Shown here piece after piece: positions 33,914-43,511 of a stretch of 64,000 bases of DNA (position 1 is the first letter of the stretch; each line of letters begins with the position of its first letter). The position numbers were made by a program, and so were the translations under genes. The DNA comes from DATLZU01 sp051293835 (lineage in GTDB: Bacteria; Nitrospirota; Nitrospiria; Nitrospirales; Nitrospiraceae). Location of the stretch: NCBI GenBank assembly GCA_051293835.1, contig JBPKMA010000012.1:45522-109521 (forward strand), given 5' to 3'. The notes below the pieces were generated by a model that was not told the origin of the DNA, did not search any database, and worked only from the letters and a program-made list of their open reading frames with translations.

Positions 33914-36625
33914 ATGGCACTGAAACCGGCGACGAATCCTGAAGTCGAAGCGGCGACGATCGAACTGACGATCGACGGCCAGACTGTGACGGCCAAGGAG
34001 GGAGTCTCCCTGTACGACGTCATCGCCAGCACGGGCAAGATCATTCCCGCCATGTGTTATCACTACACCTTCGATCCGTTCGGGTCTTGCGGGATGTGTC
34101 TGGTGATGCAGGAGGGCAAGAAAGCGCCCGTCCGGTCCTGCACGGCCAAGGTAACGGCCGGCATGGTCATCCGCACAGAAGGGGAGGATTTGTTCCAGGC
34201 CAGAAAGAAGGCGGTCGAGAAACACCTCTCGGTTCACCCGCTGGACTGTCCGGTGTGCGACGCCGACGGCCACTGCGAACTACAGGACATGGCTTTTCTC
34301 CACGGCGTAACGAACCTCGCCAACGCCAAGCAGAAATTCATCCCGGAAGACACGCGCAGCCTGGTCCTGGACTTCAACATGAACCGTTGCATTGCCTGCG
34401 CCGAATGCATCAACGTCTGCAAGGACGTGCTGATGATCGACGCCTTGCAGTTCATGAAGAAGGGTGGCTTCAACCAGGTGGTGGCCAAAGGCGACCGTCC
34501 GCTCGCCTGCGAATTCTGCGGGGACTGCCTGGCGGTCTGCCCAGTGGGGGCGATCACGAACAAATATTCCAAGTACCGCTACAAGCCCTGGCAGATGAAG
34601 AAGACCATGACCACCTGCAACTACTGCGGGGATGGCTGCCAGATGTACTTGGAGACCAAGGATTCAGAGGTCATTCGCGTGACCTCGCTTTTGTCCTGGA
34701 AAAACAAGTGGGGTGACCGCGCGGAGACCGCCAAGGGTCACGGCGGGCTGTGCGTGCGGGGACGCTTCGGATTTCAATATCTCGACAGCGACACCCGGTT
34801 GAGACAGCCGCTTGTCCGCAAGGCCAATCGGCTGGTGGAAACGCCCTGGCTTGAGGCCATGGCTGCACTCGTGTCTCGCCTGGCCGAGATCAAGGCGACG
34901 CACGGCCCTCAGGCGGTAGCCGGTTTGATTACGGCCCGCTGCACAAACGAAGAACTCTATCTCTTCCAGAAGCTCTTGCGGGCGGTGATCGGTACCAATC
35001 AGCTCGACAGCAGCGCGCGCTATGGGCACCTCAACTTCGTCCACGCCGCCCGGCGCGCGCTCGGTGTCGGTCGGATGGTCAACGATTGGGAAGACCTTAC
35101 CAAGGCTAAAGCGATCCTCTTGGTCGGCAGCAACATCACCGAAACCAACCCGCTCACCGCCGTGCGCGTCAAAGAGTCGATCCGCGTCTACAAATCGCAG
35201 GTCATCGTCGTGGACTCCGCCAACACCAACATCGCCAAGCTGGCGTCCCATCCCCTGCTGATCAAGCCGGGTACCGAGGGCCTGTTCATCGACGGGTTGG
35301 TCAAGTCGGTCATCGACCAGGACCTGGTGGACGAAGAGGCGACCGGTCAGCACCCGGAGGCGTTCGCCGCGCTCAAAGAAGCGGCCGCCGGGATTTCGCT
35401 TGAACAGATCGCCGACTGCACCGGCGTCGCGGGCGAACAAATCCGCGAAGCCGCGGCGATCTTCGCTGAGGCGACGCGGGCTATCGCCCTCTGCGCGGAA
35501 GGTGTCGTGCGGCGACCGAACGGGTACCAAAACGTGCTCAAGCTGATCGACCTGGCCTGGGTTACCGGCAAACTCGGTCGGCCCGGATGCGGCGTAGGCA
35601 CGCTCACCGAGGAAAACAACGAGCAAGGCGCGGTGGACATGGGTGTAGCTCCGGAGTTTTTACCGGGTCAGTCACGCTTTGACGACCCGGCCGCGCGTGA
35701 GCGGTTCGCCAAGGCCTGGGACGCCTCGCTGCCGCCTGTCGGCACGGGAGCGACTCTCATGGAGATCCTGGCGCGCTGCCGGAGCGGGCAGATTAAAGCA
35801 CTCTACCTTGTTGGTGAAAACCCGCTCGCCACGCTGCCCGCGTCCGCCGACGTGAGAGCCGCATTGGATCGGCTCGACCTCCTGATCTGCCAGGATCCCT
35901 TCCTAACGGAGACTGGGCAACTCGCCCACTTTGTGCTGCCGGCGTGCACCTACGCGGAAAAAGAAGGAACCTTCACCAACCTGGAAGGAAAGGTCCTGCG
36001 CGTGCGGCAGGCGATGGACCCTTTCGGCGAGAGCGTGCCCGACTGGCACATCATGACAGCGATGGCGCACGGGCTGGGTTGCCAATGGGAATACGAGACC
36101 GTGCAGGATATTCAGAACGAGATCATGAAACTCCTGCCGGGGTACTACAATCTGGGGCAACCGCGAAAGATCACCCCAAAACCGGAAGCTTCCTATCTCT
36201 CGAACGGCTATGCGGCCGAGGTCAAGAGTCGTTACTCCTCAAACAGCACACAGCGACTGGGAGCGGAGCACAACCATCGGTTCGGTTTGACGATCGGGCA
36301 GGTCCTCTACCATTCTGGCAAGCTGTCCACCCAGGCCTCCGGACTGATCAAGATCGCTCCCAACACGGGGCGGCTTCGGATGAACCCGCAGGACATCGAG
36401 CGACTCGGGCTCGGAGAGCACGCGAAAGTCAGGGTCACATCGGAACAGGGATCAGTGGAACTGGGGGTGGAGGCCGATTGGGCCGTCATGCCGGGCACCT
36501 GCTTTTTCCCGGAGCATTTCAATCAGCCCCCAGTCAAGGACCTGATGCCGGTCGAGGTGGACCCGATCACCGGGGTTCCGTCTTTCAAGTTCGCATGGGT
36601 CAATATTGAAAAGGCCGGCGGTTAA
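33914..36625 (+). CDS. nuoG: NADH-quinone oxidoreductase subunit G
   Basis: 903 residues. The N-terminal 2Fe-2S domain (CYHYTFDPFGSCGMC, later RSC) is followed by the His/Cys cluster motif HPLDCPVCDADGHC, two 4Fe-4S motifs (CIACAECINVC; CEFCGDCLAVCPVGA) and a CNYCGDGC...GGLC site equivalent to cluster N7. A full molybdopterin-oxidoreductase-like body (residues 290-740) and a molydopterin-dinucleotide-binding-like C-terminal domain come next. In standard complex I, NuoG links NuoEF to NuoI. Here no nuoE/F is encoded nearby, so the electron donor of this complex may differ. A formate-dehydrogenase-like origin is possible, but context says NuoG. Confidence 0.92.
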   Translation: MALKPATNPEVEAATIELTIDGQTVTAKEGVSLYDVIASTGKIIPAMCYHYTFDPFGSCGMCLVMQEGKKAPVRSCTAKVTAGMVIRTEGEDLFQARKKAVEKHLSVHPLDCPVCDADGHCELQDMAFLHGVTNLANAKQKFIPEDTRSLVLDFNMNRCIACAECINVCKDVLMIDALQFMKKGGFNQVVAKGDRPLACEFCGDCLAVCPVGAITNKYSKYRYKPWQMKKTMTTCNYCGDGCQMYLETKDSEVIRVTSLLSWKNKWGDRAETAKGHGGLCVRGRFGFQYLDSDTRLRQPLVRKANRLVETPWLEAMAALVSRLAEIKATHGPQAVAGLITARCTNEELYLFQKLLRAVIGTNQLDSSARYGHLNFVHAARRALGVGRMVNDWEDLTKAKAILLVGSNITETNPLTAVRVKESIRVYKSQVIVVDSANTNIAKLASHPLLIKPGTEGLFIDGLVKSVIDQDLVDEEATGQHPEAFAALKEAAAGISLEQIADCTGVAGEQIREAAAIFAEATRAIALCAEGVVRRPNGYQNVLKLIDLAWVTGKLGRPGCGVGTLTEENNEQGAVDMGVAPEFLPGQSRFDDPAARERFAKAWDASLPPVGTGATLMEILARCRSGQIKALYLVGENPLATLPASADVRAALDRLDLLICQDPFLTETGQLAHFVLPACTYAEKEGTFTNLEGKVLRVRQAMDPFGESVPDWHIMTAMAHGLGCQWEYETVQDIQNEIMKLLPGYYNLGQPRKITPKPEASYLSNGYAAEVKSRYSSNSTQRLGAEHNHRFGLTIGQVLYHSGKLSTQASGLIKIAPNTGRLRMNPQDIERLGLGEHAKVRVTSEQGSVELGVEADWAVMPGTCFFPEHFNQPPVKDLMPVEVDPITGVPSFKFAWVNIEKAGG

Positions 36626-36675
36626 GAGTAAGCTCTCCCGGCCTTGTGCAGCCACAGTCCCCAGTGGAGACCAAG

Positions 36676-37263
36676 ATGAGCGTCGGCGCCCGCGCGAAAA
36701 AAGTGCTTCAGGCCGCGTTGTTTTATGAAATCTGGGACGCAATGAAGGTGACCTTCAAGCACATGTTCCACCGTCCCATCACATTCCAGTATCCCCGCGA
36801 ACATCGGACTATCCCCGACACGCATCGGGGCGCGCTCGGGCTCCTGCGCTATGACGACGGTCAGGAACGGTGCGTCGGCTGCGACTTGTGCGAAGCTGCC
36901 TGCCCTTCCCACTGCATCAAAGTCATCAGTGCGGAGGACAAAACCCGGCCTCTTCGGCGATACGCCAGCGAGTTCTACATCGATATCACCAAGTGCGTCT
37001 TCTGCGGCTATTGCGTGGAAGCCTGTCCGGTCAACGCCTTAGCCATGACCAAGATGTACGAATATTCCACCCATGACAAACGCCAACTGCTGTTCGACAA
37101 GAAGCGGCTTTACGAGATCGGCGAGCGCCATCTCGCTGACGCCAAGAAGTACTTGCAAGCGCATAACCAGGAAAAGGACGACGAGTGGAGCCGTGAATAC
37201 CGATACTTTTTCCCCCAGTCGGTTCTCAAGCCCACGCAGCCGCCGCCTAAACATTTGAGCTGA
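36676..37263 (+). CDS. nuoI: NADH-quinone oxidoreductase subunit I
   Basis: 195 residues with two 4Fe-4S motifs (CVGCDLCEAACPSHC near residue 67 and CVFCGYCVEACPVNA near residue 107) that hold clusters N6a and N6b. The family start FKHMFHRPITFQYP is clear. It conducts electrons from NuoG to NuoB. ATG 36676 has GGAG at good spacing; a GTG at 36646 is in frame but poorly placed. nuoG ends 50 bases upstream; nuoH, which usually stands between nuoG and nuoI, is absent. Confidence 0.94.
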   Translation: MSVGARAKKVLQAALFYEIWDAMKVTFKHMFHRPITFQYPREHRTIPDTHRGALGLLRYDDGQERCVGCDLCEAACPSHCIKVISAEDKTRPLRRYASEFYIDITKCVFCGYCVEACPVNALAMTKMYEYSTHDKRQLLFDKKRLYEIGERHLADAKKYLQAHNQEKDDEWSREYRYFFPQSVLKPTQPPPKHLS

Positions 37264-37273
37264 TCCGACCTGC

Positions 37274-37795
37274 ATGGTCCCGATCTTTTTCGCCTATTTC
37301 TCCCTGGTGAGCATTGCAGCGGGAATTTTGACCGTCGCGTTGAAGAATCCCGTCCACTGCGGGCTCGCCCTGTTGACGCTGCTGCTGCACGTCGCCGGCC
37401 TGTTCGTGCTGCTCAACGCTGAATTTCTCTTCGCGGTGCAGATCATTGTGTACGCCGGCGCGATTTTGGTCCTCTATCTCTTCGTCCTGATGTTGCTCAA
37501 TTTGAAGACCGAAGAGCGGTACTTTCATACGCGCTACGCGCTGATCCTTTTCGCCGCTGCCGGCATCGCCGGCGAACTGCTGCTCCTGGTGCTTCGGTCA
37601 CCGTTCGGCGGATCGAAAGGCGACGCGCCGCCGGAAGCGATTCTACAAAACGGCGCCAGCCATGCGGTCGGCATCAAGATGTTCAGCGATTACCTCCTGC
37701 CGTTTGAGATTGTCGGGGTCTTCTTGCTAGGGGCGATCATCGGTGCAATCGTGCTCGCGAAGACGCCGACTTCCGTCGAAGGACGCGAAACGTGA
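37274..37795 (+). CDS. nuoJ: NADH-quinone oxidoreductase subunit J
   Basis: 173 residues with five predicted membrane helices. The helix-3 motif FAVQIIVYAGAILVLYLFVLMLL, with the pi-bulge Tyr-Ala-Gly region, is characteristic. NuoJ lines the proton/water channel near the quinone site with NuoA and NuoK. nuoI ends ten bases upstream. A 92-base gene-free spacer of GGGGAGG-like sequence separates it from nuoK. Confidence 0.94.
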   Translation: MVPIFFAYFSLVSIAAGILTVALKNPVHCGLALLTLLLHVAGLFVLLNAEFLFAVQIIVYAGAILVLYLFVLMLLNLKTEERYFHTRYALILFAAAGIAGELLLLVLRSPFGGSKGDAPPEAILQNGASHAVGIKMFSDYLLPFEIVGVFLLGAIIGAIVLAKTPTSVEGRET

Positions 37796-37887
37796 CGGGG
37801 GAGGCCTTGGGGATGAGGGAATGAGAGGCGAAGCGGGGGCAGAGGTATGACCGTCACCCGTGACGCTCCACGCCACGACATTCAGCC

Positions 37888-38190
37888 ATGGTTCCATTGA
37901 GCGCATACGTGGCCGTCAGTGCGATCCTGTTCGCCACCGGCTTGATCGGCGTGCTGATCCGCCGAAACTTCATCATCGTCCTGATGGCCGTGGAAATCAT
38001 GCTGAACGCCGCTAACATCAACCTGGTGGCCTTCTCGCATTACCTGGAGTCGATGGCCGGCCAGATCGTTGCCCTCTTCGTCATTGCCATTGCCGCGGGA
38101 GAGGCGGCGGTGGGCCTGGCCATCATCATCGTCGTGTTTCGAGGCAAGATTTCGACCAACGTAGACGAAATGAATTTGTTGAAGTGGTGA
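37888..38190 (+). CDS. nuoK: NADH-quinone oxidoreductase subunit K
   Basis: 100 residues, three membrane helices. The two functional glutamates are in their standard places: Glu36 in LMAVEIMLNAANINL and Glu72 in AIAAGEAAVGLAI. NuoK is an antiporter-like proton-channel subunit (MrpC homologue). nuoL starts one base after its stop codon. Confidence 0.96.
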   Translation: MVPLSAYVAVSAILFATGLIGVLIRRNFIIVLMAVEIMLNAANINLVAFSHYLESMAGQIVALFVIAIAAGEAAVGLAIIIVVFRGKISTNVDEMNLLKW

Positions 38191-38191
38191 C

Positions 38192-40189
38192 GTGTTCGAG
38201 CTGCTTGTCGTTCTGATCCCGCTTTTGCCGCTGACGGCCGTGATCCTCAACGGCCTGTTTGGCCACCGCTATTCCCACGAGGCCGCACACAAGCTCGCCT
38301 GGGGGTCGGTCGGGCTGTCATTTCTCTGCGCCGTCGGCGTCTTCGCCGACACGCTGCAGTCCGGCGGGGCCGCCCGCGAGGTGACAGCCTACCAATGGAT
38401 CTTCGGCGGCGACCTGACGATCAACCTGGCTTTCCTGATCGATCCGCTGAGCTGCATCATGCTGCTGGTCGTCACCGGCGTGGGCTTCCTTATCCACGTC
38501 TATTCCGTCGGGTACATGCACGGCGAAGAAGGATTCACCCGCTTCTTCACTTACATGAACCTTTTCATGGTCTCCATGTTGCTGCTGGTGATGGGCAACA
38601 ACTACGCGGTGCTGTTCATCGGGTGGGAAGGCGTCGGGCTTTGCTCGTATCTGTTGATCGGCTACTATTACGACCGCGTGTCGGCCGCCAAGGCGGCGAC
38701 CAAGGCCTTTGTCGTCAATCGGATCGGCGACGCCGGCTTCCTGCTCGCGATTTTCCTCGTCTTCATCAATTTCAGGACCCTCGATTACACCCGGGTATTC
38801 GCGCAGGCTGGGTCGCTGGCGCCCGAGACCGCCACTGCCATCGCGCTCTGCCTGCTCATCGGCGCCGTCGGCAAGTCGGCGCAGATTCCCCTCTACACCT
38901 GGTTGCCCGACGCCATGGAAGGACCGACGCCGGTCAGCGCGCTCATCCATGCCGCCACGATGGTCACCGCCGGCGTGTACATGATCGTTCGCAATCATGT
39001 GATCTACGATCTCTCGCCGGTCGCGATGACAGCGGTGGCATGGATCGGGGGCGTCACGGCGCTTTTCGCCGCGACGATCGGCTTGGTGCAGACTGACATC
39101 AAACGGGTATTGGCCTACTCGACGGTGAGCCAGTTGGGATACATGTTCCTCGGCTGCGGAATCGGTGCGTACGCCGCCGCTATTTTTCACCTCATGACCC
39201 ATGCGTTCTTCAAGGCCTTGCTCTTCCTTTCCGCCGGCTCGGTGATCCATGCCCTCGCCGGCGAACAGGATATCCGTAAGATGGGCGGCCTCAAATCGAA
39301 GATCCCTTGGACGCACCGATTGTTCCTGATTGGAACCCTGGCCATCGCAGGCATCTTCCCTCTGGCCGGGTTTTGGAGCAAGGACGAGATCATGGCCCAC
39401 GCGTTCACACACCGTCACTATGGCTTGTACGTGATGGCCGCGCTAGGCGCGTTCCTCACAGCGTTCTATATGTTCCGCTTGACCTACCTCACGTTCTATG
39501 GTGAGTCGCGGGTGGCTCACCACACGGCCGAGCACATCCACGAGTCTCCGCCGGTGATGCTTGTGCCCCTGGTCGTGCTGGCGGCGCTGTCGGTCGTCGG
39601 CGGGCTCCCCGGCGTCCCGCCGGAGAACGGCTGGTTCCACCGTTTTCTCGCGCCCGTCATCGCCGCAGGCGCAGAAGCTCATGAACCGCATATCGGCGTG
39701 GTGCTGATGTTGATGGGCGTCGCCACCGCGATCGCGCTCGCGGGGTGGGGGCTGGCCCATTATCTGTACAGCGTCCGCCCGGGGACAGCGGACAAATGGG
39801 CTGCGCGCCTCTCATTAGCCTATAGGACATTGTTGAACAAATACTATGTCGATGAGATCCACGACGCGCTGTTCGTCGAACCGACGAAGCGCCTGGGAAT
39901 GCTGCTGGATTGGTTCGACCGGACCGTTATCGACGGGATCGTCCGCGCGGTCGGCCGGTTCACGGAAACCGGTTCGGCCGTTAGCACCTGGATCGAGAAG
40001 CACGTCATCTACGGCGTCCTGAACACCATCGGGTACGCCAATCACTTGGCCGCGCGGTCCTGGCGCCGGCTTCAGAGTGGCATGGTCCACCATTACGCGG
40101 CCATCATCGTCGCGGGGCTGTTCATCTTGGTCCATCTGATGCTCATCTGGTGGACCAGGTCCTCCCCCATCGGGATTGCATTACGGTAG
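38192..40189 (+). CDS. nuoL: NADH-quinone oxidoreductase subunit L
   Basis: 665 residues, about 50 longer than the Escherichia coli protein. Pump residues are kept: Glu146 in FIGWEGVGLCSYLLIG and Lys228 in GAVGKSAQIPLYTWLPDAM; FWSKDEIM and the long C-terminal extension with the lateral amphipathic helix and last membrane helix follow. It is the distal proton-pumping subunit. Start GTG 38192 directly follows nuoK. In complexes with an extra NuoM, the lateral helix of NuoL has to be longer to span one more subunit, and the greater length here is compatible with that. Confidence 0.95.
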   Translation: MFELLVVLIPLLPLTAVILNGLFGHRYSHEAAHKLAWGSVGLSFLCAVGVFADTLQSGGAAREVTAYQWIFGGDLTINLAFLIDPLSCIMLLVVTGVGFLIHVYSVGYMHGEEGFTRFFTYMNLFMVSMLLLVMGNNYAVLFIGWEGVGLCSYLLIGYYYDRVSAAKAATKAFVVNRIGDAGFLLAIFLVFINFRTLDYTRVFAQAGSLAPETATAIALCLLIGAVGKSAQIPLYTWLPDAMEGPTPVSALIHAATMVTAGVYMIVRNHVIYDLSPVAMTAVAWIGGVTALFAATIGLVQTDIKRVLAYSTVSQLGYMFLGCGIGAYAAAIFHLMTHAFFKALLFLSAGSVIHALAGEQDIRKMGGLKSKIPWTHRLFLIGTLAIAGIFPLAGFWSKDEIMAHAFTHRHYGLYVMAALGAFLTAFYMFRLTYLTFYGESRVAHHTAEHIHESPPVMLVPLVVLAALSVVGGLPGVPPENGWFHRFLAPVIAAGAEAHEPHIGVVLMLMGVATAIALAGWGLAHYLYSVRPGTADKWAARLSLAYRTLLNKYYVDEIHDALFVEPTKRLGMLLDWFDRTVIDGIVRAVGRFTETGSAVSTWIEKHVIYGVLNTIGYANHLAARSWRRLQSGMVHHYAAIIVAGLFILVHLMLIWWTRSSPIGIALR

Positions 40190-40211
40190 AGCGCGCAAAG
40201 GGCGTTACGTC

Positions 40212-41852
40212 ATGTTGGAAGAATTCAGCGCAGGGTTCCCCATTCTCTCCTGTCTGCTCTTCCTTCCGTTGCTCGGCGCCGCGGCGCTGTGGTGGCTGGA
40301 GGACGAGGACCGGGTGAAGGTCACGGCCCTGGCGGTCTCGTTGCTAGAGCTGGCGCTCGCCGTGGTCGTGCTCCTACGCTTCGTGCCAGACTCGCCGGCC
40401 ATGCAGTTCACGGAGCGGGCACGGTGGATTCCTCCGTTGGGGATCAGTTACCACCTGGCGGTAGACGGCATCAGCGTGTTGTTCGTCGGCTTGACGGCGT
40501 TCCTGACCGTGCTGATCGTGATCTACTCCTGGGAGACGGTCCGGCACCAGGTGAAGCTGTACCTGATGGCGCTGTTGGCGCTGGAGAGCACGATCATCGG
40601 CATCTTCGTCTCGCTCGACCTGATCCTCTTTTTCGTCTTTTGGGAGCTCATGCTGATCCCCAGCTATTTCTTGATCAAGCTCTGGGGCGGCGGACCCGAG
40701 CGGCACTATGCAGCGCTGAAGTACGTTCTGTACACGTTGTTGGGCAGTGTCTTCATGTTGGTGGGGTTCGCCCTGCTCGACCTCAATTATCATCGGTGGG
40801 CTGTCACGCATCATGTCGAACCGTCCTATTCGTTCGACCTGCTCGAGCTGCTCACGGTGCCGGTGCCGGTTGAGCAACAGATGTTGATCTTCTGGCTGAT
40901 CTTCCTGGGACTGGCCTTCAAGGCCCCGGTGTTCCCCTTCCATACCTGGTTACCTGACGCCCTGCTCGAGGGCCCCATCGGAATGGCCGTGGTACTGGCA
41001 GGGCTGAAGTTGGGCACCTACGGGTTCCTGCGATTCAGCATTCCGCTCCTGCCGGAGGCCTCCAGGAACGAAGGCATCGTGGCGGTCGTGATGGCGCTAG
41101 CGCTTGCTGGAATTCTCTACGGTGCGATCACGGCTTTGATCCAGCCGGACTTTCGCCGGCTCCTGGCGTTCAGCAGCATCAGCCACCTGGGTTTCTGCAT
41201 GGTCGGGCTGTTCGCGTTGAACTTTCAAGGCCTGCAAGGCAGCCTGCTCACGATGATCAATCTCGGCTTTACCACCGCCGGCTTGTTCTTCCTCGCCGGA
41301 TTCCTGTACGCGAGGCGGCACAGCACGCAACTGCCGGCATTGGGAGGGGGACTTGCCAGGCAGGTGCCGCTGCTCGCCACGTTCCTGCTCATCATCGGCC
41401 TGGCGTCCATCGGATTGCCCGGCACGAACGGGTTCGTGGGCGAGTTTCTGGTCCTCCTGGGGGCATTCAAAGCCAAGTGGGTGTACGGGGCCATTGCGGT
41501 GACCGCGGTCATTTTCGGAGCAGCCTATTTTCTGTGGTATTACGAGCGGTTAATGATGGGGCCTGTGACAATGGGCCCCGGACAGGCGATGCCCGATCTG
41601 CACGGTCGGGAAATCGCCATCGCGGTTTCCCTCTGCGTAATGATCCTTTGGATCGGGCTCTATCCCGCTCCATTCCTACGGATGATGAACGGATCGGTCC
41701 AGGCGCTGATGGACCGGCTAGAACGGGGCACGCTCGCGGAACTTCGGGGAGAGGCCAGGGGTCAGGTGCCGGGGAAGAGCATACCCATGGCATCGATGTC
41801 TTTACCGCCTTTGTCTCCGCAACCCTCACGTACCCACCTGGACGGGAACTAG
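40212..41852 (+). CDS. nuoM: NADH-quinone oxidoreductase subunit M, first copy
   Basis: 546 residues, about 14 membrane helices. The antiporter-type pump residues are all in place: Glu145 (FFVFWELMLIP), Lys237 (LGLAFKAPVFPFHTWLPDA), Lys266 (VLAGLKLGTYGFLRF) and the helix-12 Glu (GTNGFVGEFLVLLGAF). It should pump protons in the middle of the membrane arm. ATG 40212 is used; the open frame reaches back to 40176 into nuoL. A hydrophilic tail of about 45 residues (after residue 505) ends just before a second nuoM. Confidence 0.94.
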   Translation: MLEEFSAGFPILSCLLFLPLLGAAALWWLEDEDRVKVTALAVSLLELALAVVVLLRFVPDSPAMQFTERARWIPPLGISYHLAVDGISVLFVGLTAFLTVLIVIYSWETVRHQVKLYLMALLALESTIIGIFVSLDLILFFVFWELMLIPSYFLIKLWGGGPERHYAALKYVLYTLLGSVFMLVGFALLDLNYHRWAVTHHVEPSYSFDLLELLTVPVPVEQQMLIFWLIFLGLAFKAPVFPFHTWLPDALLEGPIGMAVVLAGLKLGTYGFLRFSIPLLPEASRNEGIVAVVMALALAGILYGAITALIQPDFRRLLAFSSISHLGFCMVGLFALNFQGLQGSLLTMINLGFTTAGLFFLAGFLYARRHSTQLPALGGGLARQVPLLATFLLIIGLASIGLPGTNGFVGEFLVLLGAFKAKWVYGAIAVTAVIFGAAYFLWYYERLMMGPVTMGPGQAMPDLHGREIAIAVSLCVMILWIGLYPAPFLRMMNGSVQALMDRLERGTLAELRGEARGQVPGKSIPMASMSLPPLSPQPSRTHLDGN

Positions 41853-41855
41853 ACG

Positions 41856-43490
41856 ATGGCCGACTACACGCTATTGTGCATCTTGTTCGCGCCGTTTGTC
41901 GGGGCCATCGCGCTGGTGTTCGTCTCAAACCGGCAGGCGCTCTTGGTGCGCGGGATCGCCGCGGTCTCGGCTGGGATCTCGTTGCTCGCATCGTTTTACC
42001 TCTTCTACGCCTACGACTCCACCAAGGGTGGGTTCCAATTCGTCTGGCGGCATGAATGGTCCAGACAACTCGGCGTGTCCCTCTACCTTGGCGTGGACGG
42101 CATCGGCACCCCGTTGGTTCTGGCCTCCGCCATTCTGCTGTTCGCCGGTATCTTTGTCTCCTGGCACATCAAGGACCGCACCAAGGAGTTCTACATCTCG
42201 CTCCTGGTATTGGCTGCCGCGACGATCGGCGTCTTCATGTCGCTAGACCTCTTTTTCCTCTATTTTTTCTACGAGATGTCCGTGATCCCCATGTACCTCC
42301 TGCTCGGCATCTGGGGGAGTCACACCAAGGGCTATCTTGAAATGACCGACCCCGAGGGGCTGAAAAAGCGGGACTCCGTCGGTTTCATCTTCAATTTCGC
42401 CTCGAACAGCAAGGAATACGCGGCGATGAAGCTGACGCTGTTCCTCTCGGCGGGAGCGGTGGTCGCGTTGATGGGGATCCTCCTGATCTACAAATTCTCC
42501 GGGCTCAACACGTTCGACATCCTGGTGCTGCGCGAGAAGGCGAAGTTCACTGGGCTGCTGGCGGACATCATCTGGCTCCTGATCTTTTTCGGCTTCGCCT
42601 CCATCGCACCGATCTGGCCGTTGCACTCGTGGTCGCCGGTCGGTCACGCCGCCGCGCCCGCCGCCACGAGCATGTTGCACGCCGGTGTGCTGATGAAGCT
42701 GGGGCACTTCTCGATCATCCGGGTGGCCTTCGAAATCCTGCCGGAGACGACGCGGGAGCTGATGCCGATCGCCGCCGTGCTGTGCGTCTTCAGCATCATC
42801 TACGGCGGCTTCGTCGCCTTCTACGCCAAGGACACCAAGTACGTGATCGGCTATTCCAGCTCCAGCCACATGGGGTACGTGTTCCTCGGCATGGCAGCGC
42901 TGGATTACATCAGCCTCACCGGCGCCGTGTTGTACATGTTCGCCCACGCCTTGGCGACGGGCATGCTCTTCGCCATGGCCGGCTGGGTCTACGACCAGAC
43001 GCATTCGCGGGACATTCCCTCGCTGGGCGGACTGGTCAACCGCATGCCGTTCATCGCGGGATGTTTCATCATAGCCTGCATGGCTTCAATCGGCATGCCG
43101 GGCACGGTAAACTTCATCGCCGAAATCATGATCATCGTGGGCAGTTGGAGCAAGTACCCGCTGCAGGTGCTCGTCGCTGTGGTCGGCATCGTACTCACGA
43201 TGGCCTATCTCTTCCGGATGATGCGCGGAGTCTTTTACGGACCGATGTCGCAGCATTACAGCCACGCCCATGACGCGGTGGCGGCTGTTGACCGGCTGCC
43301 GTTGCTCTTGATGATCGCCTGCAGCGTCGGCTTCGGCATTTTCCCTGGACATTTTTATTCGGTGATCCGATCCGGTGTCGATCCGGTGATCACGCGCATC
43401 ACGCAGGTGGTGCCGGTCGCGTCGGTGGGATCGGATAACAGCTCTCAGCTCCCGGCGGCGAGTGAAAAGCGCGTAGCAAGCAACGAGTAG
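41856..43490 (+). CDS. nuoM: NADH-quinone oxidoreductase subunit M, second divergent copy
   Basis: 544 residues, another NuoM starting three bases after the first. Helix-5 Glu140 (FFYEMSVIPMYLLLG), helix-8 Lys281 (HAGVLMKLGHFSIIRV) and the helix-12 Glu (GTVNFIAEIMIIVGSW) are kept. The helix-7 lysine is replaced by Ile250 (FASIAPIWPLHSWSP), and the following loop reads HSWSPVGHAAAP in place of HTWLPDAxxEAP. There is an extra loop of about 20 residues after helix 5 (TKGYLEMTDPEGLKKRDSVG). Two NuoM subunits are known for the enlarged complex I of Nitrospira and a few other groups. Confidence 0.92.
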   Translation: MADYTLLCILFAPFVGAIALVFVSNRQALLVRGIAAVSAGISLLASFYLFYAYDSTKGGFQFVWRHEWSRQLGVSLYLGVDGIGTPLVLASAILLFAGIFVSWHIKDRTKEFYISLLVLAAATIGVFMSLDLFFLYFFYEMSVIPMYLLLGIWGSHTKGYLEMTDPEGLKKRDSVGFIFNFASNSKEYAAMKLTLFLSAGAVVALMGILLIYKFSGLNTFDILVLREKAKFTGLLADIIWLLIFFGFASIAPIWPLHSWSPVGHAAAPAATSMLHAGVLMKLGHFSIIRVAFEILPETTRELMPIAAVLCVFSIIYGGFVAFYAKDTKYVIGYSSSSHMGYVFLGMAALDYISLTGAVLYMFAHALATGMLFAMAGWVYDQTHSRDIPSLGGLVNRMPFIAGCFIIACMASIGMPGTVNFIAEIMIIVGSWSKYPLQVLVAVVGIVLTMAYLFRMMRGVFYGPMSQHYSHAHDAVAAVDRLPLLLMIACSVGFGIFPGHFYSVIRSGVDPVITRITQVVPVASVGSDNSSQLPAASEKRVASNE

Positions 43491-43511
43491 TTCCCAGCAA
43501 GGAAACGATTC

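Noticed and set aside
32750..34273. Long open frame (507 codons) on the minus strand opposite nuoD and nuoG
   Set aside because: It is antisense to two clearly conserved genes, rich in His/Arg/Asp as expected of a GC-rich shadow frame, and matches no family.
33914..36625. Reading the large iron-sulfur protein as a formate dehydrogenase rather than NuoG
   Set aside because: It carries the NuoG-type N-terminal cluster order and stands in the middle of a nuo operon with no formate dehydrogenase partners.
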